Shown here: piece after piece, positions 50,141-58,339 of the stretch
How the letters are laid out: each line of letters opens with the position of its first letter
How positions within the stretch are numbered: position 1 is the stretch's first letter
Assembly (NCBI RefSeq): GCF_015644665.1
Contig: NZ_JADOBQ010000005.1
Location: 124,001 to 188,000 of the forward strand
Direction: 5' to 3'
Length of the DNA: 64,000 nucleotides
Source of the DNA: Roseobacter sp. MH60115
GTDB lineage: Bacteria > Pseudomonadota > Alphaproteobacteria > Rhodobacterales > Rhodobacteraceae
Program-made: the position numbers and the translations under genes
The notes under the pieces: generated by a model
Told to the model about the DNA's origin: nothing
The model's input: only the letters and a program-made list of their open reading frames with translations
The model's database searches: none

Positions 50141-51248
50141 TGGCGACGTTTGGGGAAATCACGTCAATCCCGAGGGCCTTGCCGACCGCGTAGTAGGTCA
50201 GCTGGCCCGCGTGCACATTCAGCCCGTTCATCAGATGGGGATCATCGGTGCAGGCCTGACGCCACCCTTTGTCGGCCAGCGCCAGCATGAAGGGCATCGT
50301 GGCGTTGCCAAGCGCGATGGTCGAGGTGCGCGCAACCGCGCCCGGCATGTTCGCCACGCAATAGTGCATGATCCCGTCCACCTCATAGACCGGATCCTGA
50401 TGGGTGGTGGCTTTGGAGGTCTCGAAACATCCCCCCTGGTCGATGGCCACATCGACCAGCGCCGCCCCCGGTTTGAGCTCGTTCAGCTGTGCGCGGCTGA
50501 TCAGTTTCGGCGCGGCGGCGCCGGGGATCAGGACGGCGCCGATGATCATATCGGCGGCACGGGCCAGTTCGATGGTATTGCCCGCCGAGGCGTAGGAGGT
50601 CTTGAACGTACCGCCGAAGACATCATCAAGATAGCGCAGGCGCGGCAGCGACCGGTCGAGCACGGTGACATCCGCGCCCATGCCTGCGGCGATCTTGGCC
50701 GCATGTGTGCCCACGACACCGCCACCGATGACGACCACTCGGGCCGGGCCCACGCCTGGCACGCCGCCCATCAGCACACCGCGCCCGCCGTTGGCTTTCT
50801 GTAGGGTCCAGGCCCCGACCTGCGGCGCCAGCCGCCCGGCCACTTCCGACATCGGGGCGAGCAGGGGCAGGCCACCGCGATCATCCGTCACCGTTTCATA
50901 GGCGATGCAGGTGGCCCCGGAGGCCAGCAGATCATGTGTTTGCTCGGGATCGGGCGCGAGATGCAGATAGGTGAAGAGCAGCTGATCCTTGCGCAGCATC
51001 TTGCGCTCGCCAGCCTGCGGTTCCTTGACCTTTACGATCATGTCCGCCGTGGCGAAGATCTCTGCTGCGGTGTCGATGATCCGCGCGCCAGCCGCGGTGT
51101 AGTCTGCATCTTCGAAACCGGCGCCCGCACCGGCACCGGCTTGAATGAGCACATCGTGCCCGTGACTGACCGCTTCCTGTGCCGCGTTGGGCGTCATGCC
51201 AACCCGGTATTCCTGTGGTTTGATCTCTGTCGGGCAACCGATAATCAT
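50130..51248 (-). CDS. ald: Alanine dehydrogenase
   Basis: 372-residue NAD-dependent enzyme interconverting L-alanine with pyruvate and ammonia. IIGCPTEIKPQEYRVGMTP is the substrate loop; catalytic Lys is in VKVKEPQAGE and His in FTYLHLAPD; the Rossmann motif is VVVIGGGVVGTHAA; DQGGCFETSKATTH is a family signature. The ATG at 51248 gives the usual length. It is divergent from an Lrp-type regulator, an arrangement known for ald/aldR pairs, and may link to the D-alanine metabolism suggested elsewhere in the window. Confidence 0.97.
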   Translation of the reverse strand: MIIGCPTEIKPQEYRVGMTPNAAQEAVSHGHDVLIQAGAGAGAGFEDADYTAAGARIIDTAAEIFATADMIVKVKEPQAGERKMLRKDQLLFTYLHLAPDPEQTHDLLASGATCIAYETVTDDRGGLPLLAPMSEVAGRLAPQVGAWTLQKANGGRGVLMGGVPGVGPARVVVIGGGVVGTHAAKIAAGMGADVTVLDRSLPRLRYLDDVFGGTFKTSYASAGNTIELARAADMIIGAVLIPGAAAPKLISRAQLNELKPGAALVDVAIDQGGCFETSKATTHQDPVYEVDGIMHYCVANMPGAVARTSTIALGNATMPFMLALADKGWRQACTDDPHLMNGLNVHAGQLTYYAVGKALGIDVISPNVAIKG

Positions 51249-51319
51249 GGGTGTCTCCTCCACCAAATGTTTAAGCGTGACCTACAGCAATCGATTTGCA
51301 ATGTCGCACCAAATTTGGC

Positions 51320-51349
51320 TCGCCATTTCCCTCTTTCTACGAATATAAT
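51320..51349 (+). promoter_or_regulatory. Candidate promoter of the aldR-like gene
   Basis: TCGCCA (51320-51325), an 18-base spacer and a perfect TATAAT (51344-51349). Predicted start near 51356, ahead of the ATG at 51388. Confidence 0.6.
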
Positions 51350-51387
51350 GGCGCCTCAATGACAGTATGCAGGAAATTTTTGCGCCA

Positions 51388-51849
51388 ATGAGCCTTGATG
51401 CAACAGACCGACGTATTCTCAAAGCTCTGCAGCGCAAAGGTCGCATGGCCAATGCCGAGTTGAGCGAGGCGGTGAACCTATCCCCCTCGGCCTGTCACCG
51501 GCGGGTACAGCGGTTGGAGAAAGACGGATACATCCGCGATTACGTGGCCTTGCTGGATGCTCGCAAGATGGGGGTGCCGACGACGGTTTTCGTGGAGATC
51601 ACCTTGCAGGGGCAGGCGGATGAGGTGCTGGATGCGTTCGAAAGGGCGGTCAGCCGCATTCCGGACGTGTTGGAATGCCATTTGATGGCGGGTACGGCGG
51701 ACTATCTGCTGAAGGTAGTGGCCGAGAACACGGAGGATTTTGCCCGCATCCACCGACAGTATCTTGCCCGGCTCCCTGGGGTGGGTCAGATGCAATCAAG
51801 CTTTGCGCTCCGGACGGTGTTCAAAACCACGGCGCTGCCGGTCACCTGA
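51388..51849 (+). CDS. aldR: Lrp/AsnC family regulator (AldR-like)
   Basis: 153 residues. Helix-turn-helix NAELSEAVNLSPSACHRRVQRL, RAM domain with VLECHLMAGTADYLLKVV. The start at 51388 matches the family opening SLDATDRRILKALQRKGRM; an ATG at 51367 would add seven residues. It is divergent from ald and is expected to activate it in response to alanine, as known for AldR proteins. The gene symbol rests on this context. Confidence 0.88.
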   Translation: MSLDATDRRILKALQRKGRMANAELSEAVNLSPSACHRRVQRLEKDGYIRDYVALLDARKMGVPTTVFVEITLQGQADEVLDAFERAVSRIPDVLECHLMAGTADYLLKVVAENTEDFARIHRQYLARLPGVGQMQSSFALRTVFKTTALPVT

Positions 51850-51919
51850 CTTTTGCGGCCTGAAAGATGCGGCTGGCAGAGGGCCCGCTCCGCAAGTCGC
51901 GGAACGGGCCGTGTTTCAG

Positions 51920-53053
51920 TTAGGCCAGGCAATCCCAGTCATCAATAAAGTTGAAACCGGTGTCGCCATCTTCCGTGGCATCTTGCTGCATCGCCATCAC
52001 GTCGGTGTCGCCCGTTTCCGTGTCGCCGTCTTCCGGCATCTCAAAGAGGCTGGCAAAGAACTCGTCGACATCGAAAGTGATGGTCTGCGGCGCGCCATCG
52101 TCGCCACCGTCCCAGGTGAAGGTGAACTCTTCGTCGAAGAGCGCTGCGAGGAACCCGGTGGCAAAGAATTGCAGCTGCGCGAAGGTGGTGCCGTCGTCTG
52201 AGCTTGGGCCATCACCAACCACATCGGGTGTATCTGGCTCAGGTTCTGGCTCCGGCGTGTCGGGTTCCGGCTCCGGGTCCGGCGTGTCGGGCTCAGGTTC
52301 TGGCTCCGGTGTATCTGGCTCGGGTTCCGGCTCGGGCGTGTCGGGCTCAGGCTCTGGCTCGGGCGTGTCGGGCTCAGGCTCTGGCTCCGGTGTGTCGGGC
52401 TCAGGCTCTGGCTCCGGTGTATCTGGCTCGGGTTCCGGCTCGGGCGTATCGGGTTCAGGCTCCGGCTCGGGTGTGTCGGGTTCGGGTTCAGGTTCCGGCG
52501 TGTCGGGCTCAGGTTCTGGCTCCGGTGTATCTGGCTCGGGTTCAGGTTCCGGCGTATCAGGCACCGGTTCCGGCTCTGGCGATGTCGGGTCATCCTGGTC
52601 CAGCTGCACTTCAGCATCTGTGCTGGCAAAGTTCTGCGTGACCATCACGGCCTCGAACCCGTCGAACTCACCGACTTCGATCCCGAGGCCAATGACCTCA
52701 TAGTCAGGGTTCAGGATGTTCGCGCGGTGACCGGGGCTGTTCATCAAACTGTTGTGCAGGTCGACCACATCGTCGGCCAATCCCGGCTCGCCCCGCTCGC
52801 TTTGAAAAGCGATGTTTTCGCCCCAGGACCACGCACCTTCGAATTCGAAATCGGCATTGCGCATGCGATCACCCGCGCTTGTCCCGTTTTCGCCCGTGTG
52901 TGAAAACTGATCTTCCTCCAGCATCCACTGGCTGTGATCTTCGCTGCTCTCATTGAGACGCAGCTCCAGTTCGACCGGGTTCAACCCCCGTGACGTCCTC
53001 TCCTCATTGATGAGCCCCAGCATTTGCTGTTCCAATTCGCTCGCGCGTGACAT
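51920..53053 (-). CDS. CAP-domain protein with tandem DTPEPEPEP repeats
   Basis: 377 residues. Residues 1-155 form a CAP/SCP-like domain: [46 protein letters not shown] and [21 protein letters not shown]. Residues about 160-280 are a Pro/Glu/Asp-rich linker of about twelve copies of the nonapeptide DTPEPEPEP. The final 100 residues are acidic and aromatic ([18 protein letters not shown], ending WDCLA). No N-terminal signal peptide is visible, so export by a type I or similar route, using a C-terminal signal, is inferred. Confidence 0.85.
   Translation of the reverse strand: MSRASELEQQMLGLINEERTSRGLNPVELELRLNESSEDHSQWMLEEDQFSHTGENGTSAGDRMRNADFEFEGAWSWGENIAFQSERGEPGLADDVVDLHNSLMNSPGHRANILNPDYEVIGLGIEVGEFDGFEAVMVTQNFASTDAEVQLDQDDPTSPEPEPVPDTPEPEPEPDTPEPEPEPDTPEPEPEPDTPEPEPEPDTPEPEPEPDTPEPEPEPDTPEPEPEPDTPEPEPEPDTPEPEPEPDTPEPEPEPDTPDPEPEPDTPEPEPEPDTPDVVGDGPSSDDGTTFAQLQFFATGFLAALFDEEFTFTWDGGDDGAPQTITFDVDEFFASLFEMPEDGDTETGDTDVMAMQQDATEDGDTGFNFIDDWDCLA
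52227..52577 (-). repeat. Tandem 27-base repeat encoding DTPEPEPEP
   Basis: About twelve contiguous units of 27 bases, each coding Asp-Thr-Pro-(Glu-Pro)3 with synonymous variation and one Glu-to-Asp change. Units differ mainly at third positions, so the array is not freshly expanded. It forms the linker of the CAP-domain protein. Confidence 0.92.
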
Positions 53054-53272
53054 GTCATTCTCCTTGATGAGTGTTGTCGGCACGCAGATCGCTAGGATTT
53101 GATGCAAAGCTTGGATAGGCTGGCCTGCCATTGCCTAAATTCTCAGCAGGGATGAGCCAGAATGCAGCACCCGGCACGGCGATAAAATGCCGCGTCCATC
53201 CCTGCCCCGCCGCAGGGCCGTGGCCAGCAAGAAAACGCGACCTTTATGTGAAGGAAACCAGGGCCTTTGAAA

Positions 53273-53308
53273 CAACAAACCCCCGCGTGGTCTTGCCACA
53301 CGGGGGTC
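53273..53308 (-). terminator. Rho-independent terminator of rpsU
   Basis: On the minus strand ACCCCCGTGTGG / CCACGCGGGGGT (one G-U pair) with a CAAGA loop, followed by TTTGTTGTTT. It lies about 30 bases after the rpsU stop. The rest of 53054-53338 holds no gene that I can support. Confidence 0.85.
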
Positions 53309-53338
53309 CGTATTCACATCAGCCTTCGGGCGGGGTAC

Positions 53339-53545
53339 TTACATCATACCTTCGCGTTGGGCTTTTTTGCGTGCCAGCTTACGGGCACGGCGGATCGCTT
53401 CAGCTTTCTCGCGCGCTTTTTTCTCGGACGGCTTCTCGAAATGTTGCTTGAGCTTCATTTCACGGAAGACACCTTCACGCTGCAGCTTTTTCTTCAGAGC
53501 CCGGAGGGCCTGATCGACGTTGTTGTCGCGAACACTAACCTGCAT
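53339..53545 (-). CDS. rpsU: 30S ribosomal protein S21 (bS21)
   Basis: 68-residue basic protein of the small subunit. [26 protein letters not shown] is the conserved opening, followed by a long basic helix ([20 protein letters not shown]). bS21 helps the anti-Shine-Dalgarno end of 16S rRNA engage mRNA. It has its own promoter and terminator. Its leader carries an unusually long Shine-Dalgarno that is partly folded into a small hairpin, listed separately. Confidence 0.97.
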   Translation of the reverse strand: MQVSVRDNNVDQALRALKKKLQREGVFREMKLKQHFEKPSEKKAREKAEAIRRARKLARKKAQREGMM

Positions 53546-53565
53546 GTGGTTTTCACCACCTTTCT
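53546..53565 (-). promoter_or_regulatory. Extended Shine-Dalgarno with GAAA-loop hairpin before rpsU
   Basis: Reading the minus strand, AGAAAGGTGGTGA (53565-53553) matches the full complement of the 16S rRNA 3' end (AGAAAGGAGGTGA) with one mismatch. Its last part folds as GTGGT-GAAA-ACCAC, ending immediately before the ATG. Folding would hide part of the ribosome site. Confidence 0.7.
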
Positions 53566-53597
53566 AAGTTGAGTTGCAAGGATTTGCAGGAAGTGGG

Positions 53598-53626
53598 CAT
53601 ATAGCAAGGACAACCTATCTTGTCCA
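53598..53626 (-). promoter_or_regulatory. Candidate promoter of rpsU
   Basis: On the minus strand TGGACA (-35, 53626-53621), a 17-base spacer, and TATATG (-10, 53603-53598). The predicted transcript starts near 53591 and gives a leader of about 45 bases. Confidence 0.6.
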
Positions 53627-53659
53627 GTATACCGCGCCCTTTCCCGCAGGAGACATGTC

Positions 53660-54358
53660 ATGAGCGTATCATACGAGACCGCAAAAACACAGCTTTTGGA
53701 CGCAGCGCTTGCGCATGTGCCCTTTGATGGCTGGTCCGAGGCCAGTTTTCAGGCTGCGATTCGCGACACGGATGTCGCTCCGGCGGTGGCGCGCGCGGTG
53801 TGTCCGCGCGGTGCTGTCGATCTGGCGGTGGCCTTCCATCATCGCGGGGATGAGGCGATGACCGCCCGGATTGCCGCCGAGGATATGAGCGCGTTGAAGT
53901 TCCGCGAGAAGGTGGCCAGCGCCGTGCGGTTCCGCATCGAGGCGGTCACCGACAAGGAGGCCGTGCGGCGGGGCACCACGCTTTTCGCCCTGCCGATGCA
54001 TGCGGCGGATGGGGCAAAGCTGATCTGGGGCACGTCCGATGCGATCTGGACCGCGCTGGGTGATACCTCGGACGATGTGAACTGGTATACCAAGCGCGCG
54101 ACATTGAGCGGTGTTTATTCCTCCACGGTTCTGTACTGGCTGGGCGATGACAGCCCGGACAACATGGCGACATGGTCCTTCCTGGACCGGCGCATCGAAG
54201 ATGTCATGCAGATTGAAAAGCTCAAGGCCCGGGTCCGGCAAAGCCCGACGCTCAGCCGGTTGATGGCAGGGCCGAACTGGCTGATGAGCCATATCAAGGC
54301 GCCGGCTCGCATGCCGAAGATGGACTTCCCCGGCAGCTGGACCGCGCCGCGGGAGTGA
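53660..54358 (+). CDS. coq9: COQ9 family protein
   Basis: 232 residues of the COQ9 fold, TetR-like without DNA-binding function, associated with ubiquinone synthesis (lipid presentation to COQ7 in eukaryotes). LLDAALAHVPFDGWSEASFQAAIRD is the family opening, and DDVNWYTKRATLSGVYSSTVLYWLGDDSP is the conserved centre. CAGGAG precedes the ATG. It is divergent from rpsU, a position COQ9 often holds in alphaproteobacteria. Confidence 0.93.
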   Translation: MSVSYETAKTQLLDAALAHVPFDGWSEASFQAAIRDTDVAPAVARAVCPRGAVDLAVAFHHRGDEAMTARIAAEDMSALKFREKVASAVRFRIEAVTDKEAVRRGTTLFALPMHAADGAKLIWGTSDAIWTALGDTSDDVNWYTKRATLSGVYSSTVLYWLGDDSPDNMATWSFLDRRIEDVMQIEKLKARVRQSPTLSRLMAGPNWLMSHIKAPARMPKMDFPGSWTAPRE

Positions 54359-54624
54359 GGCCTGGATCGGCAACATACATTCATCGTGACCGTATGTAGC
54401 AGGATCACCGCAGGGTTTGGCTGCAGATGCTGAACGTGACAGATGTGTCGACCCGGTGGATGCCCTCTGTTCCCGGCAGACCGGGCACCCTGCAGCTGCA
54501 AAAGAGCGAACGGACACACAGACAGAGATTTTGCAGGCACCAAAAGAACGAGCACAAGAGCTGCCTTCGGTTTGCCATTCCGGTCTGTCCTGCTACGCAT
54601 GGAGCAACAGAAAGGATCCCGCGA

Positions 54625-55614
54625 ATGTCCCAGATGATGCGTGCCGTTGAAATCACGAAACCCGGTGGACCGGACGTGTTGGCACTTACGGAGCGCCCGA
54701 TGCCCGAGCCCGCCCATGGTCAGGTGGTGATCAAGGCGGCCTGGGCTGGCGTGAACCGCCCCGACGCCCTGCAACGTGCGGGTCTCTACGCGCCGCCCCC
54801 GACGGCCAGTGATCTGCCGGGGCTTGAAGCCTCGGGCGAAATCGTCGCGCTGGGCAGCGGCGTGTCCGGTCTGGCGGTTGGGGATCCCGTTTGCGCCCTG
54901 TTGCCCGGTGGCGGCTATGCCGAATACGTCGCAACGCCTGCAGCCCACTGCTTGCCGGTGCCTGCGGGCATGACGCTGAAAGAGGCGGCCTGCCTGCCAG
55001 AGACGTTTTTCACGGTCTGGTCCAATGTCTTCACCCGCGGTGCCCTCAAATCAGGTGAGCGGTTTCTGGTGCACGGTGGCTCCTCCGGCATCGGCACAAC
55101 TGCCATCCAACTGGCCAATGCCTTTGGGGCCCGGGTCTTCGCAACCGCAGGGTCCGCCGATAAATGTGCCGCTTGCACAGAACTTGGGGCCGAGGTCGCG
55201 ATCAACTACCGCGACGCGGATTTTGTCGAGGTTCTGCGCGCAGCAGGGGGGGCTGACCTGATCCTGGACATGGTCGGCGGTGACTATATCCCGCGCAACC
55301 TCAAGGCCCTCGCGGATGACGGGCGGCTGGTGCAGATCGCTTTTCTGAACGGCCCGAAGGTGGAGGTGAACTTCGCACAGCTGATGATGCGGCGGCTGAC
55401 GATGACGGGCAGCACCCTGCGCCCGCAGAGCGACACAGCCAAGGCCTGCATTGCGCAGGACCTGCGAGAGAAGGTCTGGCCGCTGCTGGCGATGAAACGC
55501 GTTGCACCGGTGATGGATCAGGCCTTCCCGCTGGCAGAAGCCGCCAAGGCGCATGCGCGGATGGAAAGCTCCGAACATATCGGCAAGATCGTATTGGATG
55601 TTTCCGGCAGGTAG
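54625..55614 (+). CDS. NAD(P)H:quinone oxidoreductase, zinc-less MDR family (PIG3-like)
   Basis: 329-residue medium-chain dehydrogenase without structural zinc. The substrate domain contains AVEITKPGGPDVLALTERP and AWAGVNRPDALQRAGLY; the Rossmann domain has LVHGGSSGIGTTAIQLANAFGARV, and MVGGDYIPRNLKAL is characteristic of the PIG3/TP53I3 group. AAGGA lies 8 bases before the ATG at 54625; the 266-base gap upstream to coq9 holds nothing I can identify. A second, different quinone oxidoreductase follows after 61 bases. Confidence 0.91.
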   Translation: MSQMMRAVEITKPGGPDVLALTERPMPEPAHGQVVIKAAWAGVNRPDALQRAGLYAPPPTASDLPGLEASGEIVALGSGVSGLAVGDPVCALLPGGGYAEYVATPAAHCLPVPAGMTLKEAACLPETFFTVWSNVFTRGALKSGERFLVHGGSSGIGTTAIQLANAFGARVFATAGSADKCAACTELGAEVAINYRDADFVEVLRAAGGADLILDMVGGDYIPRNLKALADDGRLVQIAFLNGPKVEVNFAQLMMRRLTMTGSTLRPQSDTAKACIAQDLREKVWPLLAMKRVAPVMDQAFPLAEAAKAHARMESSEHIGKIVLDVSGR

Positions 55615-55633
55615 GGTGGGCTTTCAGGCCACC
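55609..55633 (+). repeat. Short dispersed hairpin repeat, copy B
   Basis: AGGTAGGGTGGGCTTTCAGG core with stem GGTGG (55615-55619) / CCACC (55629-55633). The repeat includes the stop codon of the first quinone oxidoreductase. Compared with copy A (45418-45441) both stem arms changed together (GGCGG/CCGCC to GGTGG/CCACC). Confidence 0.65.
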
Positions 55634-55675
55634 TTTGCAACAGCAGTATTCACGCAACGTGAAAGGAAAGCCAAA

Positions 55676-56650
55676 ATGGCACAAACAGTCATCATCAAAA
55701 GCCCCGGTGGGCCCGAGGCCATGATATTGGTGGATCGCGAGGTCAGCGACCCAGGGCCCGGCGAGGTACGGATCAACCATAAAGCCTGCGGGCTGAATTT
55801 CATCGATGTGTATCAGCGCAGCGGTCTCTACCCGCTCGACCTGCCCCACGCGTTGGGCATGGAGGCGGCAGGGGTCATCGACGCTGTTGGCGCGGGTGTC
55901 ACGCATCTCAAGCCGGGAGACCGCGCCGCCTACGCCGCAACGCCTGCGGGCGCCTATGCAACCGCCCGGGTGATGCCCGCCGCGCAGGTCTGCCCGCTGC
56001 CGGAGGATATCTCCTTCGACAAGGGCGCGGCCATGATGCTCAAGGGCATGACCGTCAAATATCTCTTTCACCGGACGACGCCGATTGCTGAGGGAGATAC
56101 GGTGCTCTTTCACGCCGCTGCGGGAGGCGTCGGTCTGATCGCCTGCCAATGGGCGCGGTCCGAAGGCATCACGCTGATCGGGACGGCCGGAACGGATGAG
56201 AAATGCGCGCTCGCACTGGACCATGGGGCGGCGCATTGCATCAACTACCGGACCGAGGATTGGGCCGCCCGCGTGCAGGAGTTGACCGGTGGGCGCGGCG
56301 TGGATGTGGTCATGGATGCCGTTGGCGCAGACACCTTCGAGGGCTCGCTCGACAGTCTGAAACCTCTGGGCATGATGATTTCCTTTGGCAACGCCTCGGG
56401 CCCCGTGCCGCCTTTCAATCTCGCTGTGCTGGGACAGAAAGGGTCGTTGAAAATCACCCGGCCCACGCTCTTTGCGCATATCGGCGACCACGCGGCTTGT
56501 CAGGAAATGGCGCGGCATCTCTTTGACAAGGTGCAGTCCGGCGCCGTGGACATCCGCATCGATCAACGTTTTCCCTTGAGCGAGGTGCGCGCCGCGCATG
56601 AAACCCTGGAGGCCAGAAAAACCACTGGCTGCACGATTCTGGAGCCATGA
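55676..56650 (+). CDS. qor: Quinone oxidoreductase (Qor, zinc-less MDR family)
   Basis: 324 residues. ARTQ-like opening TVIIKSPGGPEAMILVDREV, NFIDVYQRSGLYPLDLPHALG in the substrate domain, and LFHAAAGGVGLIACQWAR as the NADPH motif; ITRPTLFAHI near the end is typical of E. coli Qor. It reduces quinones by one electron with NADPH. The ATG at 55676 follows AAAGGAAAG. It is probably co-transcribed with the PIG3-like gene, with repeat copy B between them. Confidence 0.92.
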   Translation: MAQTVIIKSPGGPEAMILVDREVSDPGPGEVRINHKACGLNFIDVYQRSGLYPLDLPHALGMEAAGVIDAVGAGVTHLKPGDRAAYAATPAGAYATARVMPAAQVCPLPEDISFDKGAAMMLKGMTVKYLFHRTTPIAEGDTVLFHAAAGGVGLIACQWARSEGITLIGTAGTDEKCALALDHGAAHCINYRTEDWAARVQELTGGRGVDVVMDAVGADTFEGSLDSLKPLGMMISFGNASGPVPPFNLAVLGQKGSLKITRPTLFAHIGDHAACQEMARHLFDKVQSGAVDIRIDQRFPLSEVRAAHETLEARKTTGCTILEP

Positions 56651-56683
56651 TGCCCGAAACCCGCGCCACGGCCTGCCCCAATA

Positions 56684-57313
56684 TCACCGGATGGGCGTGA
56701 AAAGGGCGCTTGCAGAAGAACAGTCCAGCAGGACATCCGCACCGCATGTCCGCGGGCTCAGAGCCCGCGTCAGGCAGATACGCGCCTCCTGAATATGCCC
56801 GGCTTTGCAGGTGATGGTGATCCCCTTGGCCTCCAGGTCTGGGTTCGACTGCAAAAAGGCCTCTTCGACCACGGAGGCGGGCAGGCGCACCGGCTTGTCG
56901 AGCTTCCGGAACACTTCGGGTCTGGTCACACGCGCATAGGCTTCGCGGGACAGCGCGTAGTAATCTGACGCATTTAACCCACTGCAAGTGCCGTGTTTTT
57001 TCCACTGGTGCCAGGCCAGCCCGGAGGTGCCCATCACATCTGCCATCTCGCGTGTCATGCGGCGCGACGGCGCGCGCTCGCCCGTTCGGCAATATTCCGG
57101 ATAGCCCCGTTCGTACTGCGGCCACAGCCCGTGCAGTATCCAGCCATGATCATGGCGCGGCGCGCATTGATCCGACCCGCGCGCATCGCCTTCGAGCGCG
57201 CACCAGGTCGGCGACCAGCTGAGCGACAGCACGTAATAGTCGAAAAAACCGGCGCGATGGTCCTGTGCTGCAAGGGGCAGGGCCGTCAGAAGCCAGATCA
57301 GAGCCGCACGCAT
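56684..57313 (-). CDS. Secreted ribonuclease T2 family protein
   Basis: 209 residues with a signal peptide (MRAALIWLLTALPLAAQ). The two catalytic signatures are present: CAS I as HGWILHGLWPQY near residue 60 and CAS II as WHQWKKHGTCSG near 107. In CAS II the residue after the first His is Gln where most T2 RNases have Glu. Multiple cysteines (for example WCALEG, QCAPRH, TCKAGH, ICLTRA) suggest disulfides. It would degrade RNA in the periplasm or outside the cell. Confidence 0.9.
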   Translation of the reverse strand: MRAALIWLLTALPLAAQDHRAGFFDYYVLSLSWSPTWCALEGDARGSDQCAPRHDHGWILHGLWPQYERGYPEYCRTGERAPSRRMTREMADVMGTSGLAWHQWKKHGTCSGLNASDYYALSREAYARVTRPEVFRKLDKPVRLPASVVEEAFLQSNPDLEAKGITITCKAGHIQEARICLTRALSPRTCGADVLLDCSSASALFTPIR

Positions 57314-57451
57314 TGGGTCTTTCCTTATTCGGTTTGCCCGCTTATATAAGCCACAAGTTCCCCCACAATGGAAACCGTTCCGACCCTCCGGGACAGCCCT
57401 TTCAGGCGACGGGAAAGATGTGGGCTCACGCAGGTAGACAGGAGAATGAAA

Positions 57452-58231
57452 ATGGCAAAACCGATCATGGCCAAGGCCACCGCCGTCTGGCTGGTGGACA
57501 ACACGACCATCAGCTTCAAACAGATCGCGGATTTCGTCGGCATGCACGAGCTGGAAGTGCAGGGCATCGCGGATGGAGACGTGGCGCAGGGCGTGAAGGG
57601 GTTCGACCCGATTGCCAACAACCAGCTCACGCAGGATGAGATCGAAGCCGCCCAGGGCAACCCGTTGCACAAGCTGCAGCTGAAATTCAACGCCGCGGCC
57701 CAGGGCGAAGAAAAGCGGCGCGGTCCGCGTTATACACCGCTCAGCAAACGTCAGGACCGGCCCGCGTCGATCCTGTGGCTGGTGAAATTCCATCCCGAAC
57801 TCAGCGACGGACAGATCAGCAAGCTGGTGGGCACAACCAAACCCACCATTCAGGCAATCCGCGAACGCACCCATTGGAATATCGCCAACATCCAGCCGAT
57901 CGACCCGGTTGCCCTGGGCCTGTGCAAACAGTCCGAACTGGACGCTGTGGTTCAGAAAGCCGCCGCCAAGAAAGCCGCAGACGCGCCGGTGATGAGCGAT
58001 GATGAGCGCCGCAAGCTGGTCAGCACCGAACAGAGCCTTGGCATGGAGGCCGAGCCGAAAATTCCGACGGCCATCGAAGGCCTGGAAACCTTCACGCTCG
58101 CTGGTGATGGTGACGAACAGCCGGAGGTCGAAGAGAGTGGAGATTTCGCGGATGCGGACAGCTTCTTCAACCTGCCTGACGGACCTGTCGATGACGATGA
58201 AGACAGCAAGGAAAGCGATCCGCGCAGCTGA
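57452..58231 (+). CDS. trcR: Cell cycle transcriptional regulator TrcR (DUF1013)
   Basis: 259 residues of DUF1013. AKATAVWLVDNTTISFKQIADFVGMHELEVQGI is a helix-turn-helix-like N-terminus (residues 6-38), and a second one appears in FHPELSDGQISKLVGTTKPTIQAIRERTHW (about 115-145). The C-terminal 60 residues are acidic. The start at 57452 is preceded by AGGAG seven bases upstream; the ATG at 57446 is too close to it. DUF1013 proteins are restricted to alphaproteobacteria and tied to cell-cycle transcription. Confidence 0.92.
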   Translation: MAKPIMAKATAVWLVDNTTISFKQIADFVGMHELEVQGIADGDVAQGVKGFDPIANNQLTQDEIEAAQGNPLHKLQLKFNAAAQGEEKRRGPRYTPLSKRQDRPASILWLVKFHPELSDGQISKLVGTTKPTIQAIRERTHWNIANIQPIDPVALGLCKQSELDAVVQKAAAKKAADAPVMSDDERRKLVSTEQSLGMEAEPKIPTAIEGLETFTLAGDGDEQPEVEESGDFADADSFFNLPDGPVDDDEDSKESDPRS

Positions 58232-58239
58232 TCACGGGG

Positions 58240-58278
58240 CAGAGCGGGTCCGGGACACAAGCACCTGCACCCGCTCTG
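58240..58278 (+). repeat. Hairpin after trcR
   Basis: Perfect 10-base arms CAGAGCGGGT (58240-58249) and ACCCGCTCTG (58269-58278), loop 19 bases, starting 8 bases after the trcR stop. No U-run follows, so termination or 3'-end protection is inferred. Confidence 0.7.
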
Positions 58279-58339
58279 TCGCTCAACGGGTCCGCAGCTT
58301 CGGCTATCCACCAGCGGCCCGATTTGCTAAGGCGGACGG

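Noticed and set aside
52227-52577. Regular 27-base repeats resembling a CRISPR array.
   Set aside because: Units are contiguous with no unique spacers and keep a coding frame; this is a protein repeat.
51951-52703. Long plus-strand frame full of GSGSGV repeats.
   Set aside because: It is the antisense of the DTPEPEPEP repeat of the CAP-domain protein; there is no ribosome site and the minus-strand frame carries a real domain.
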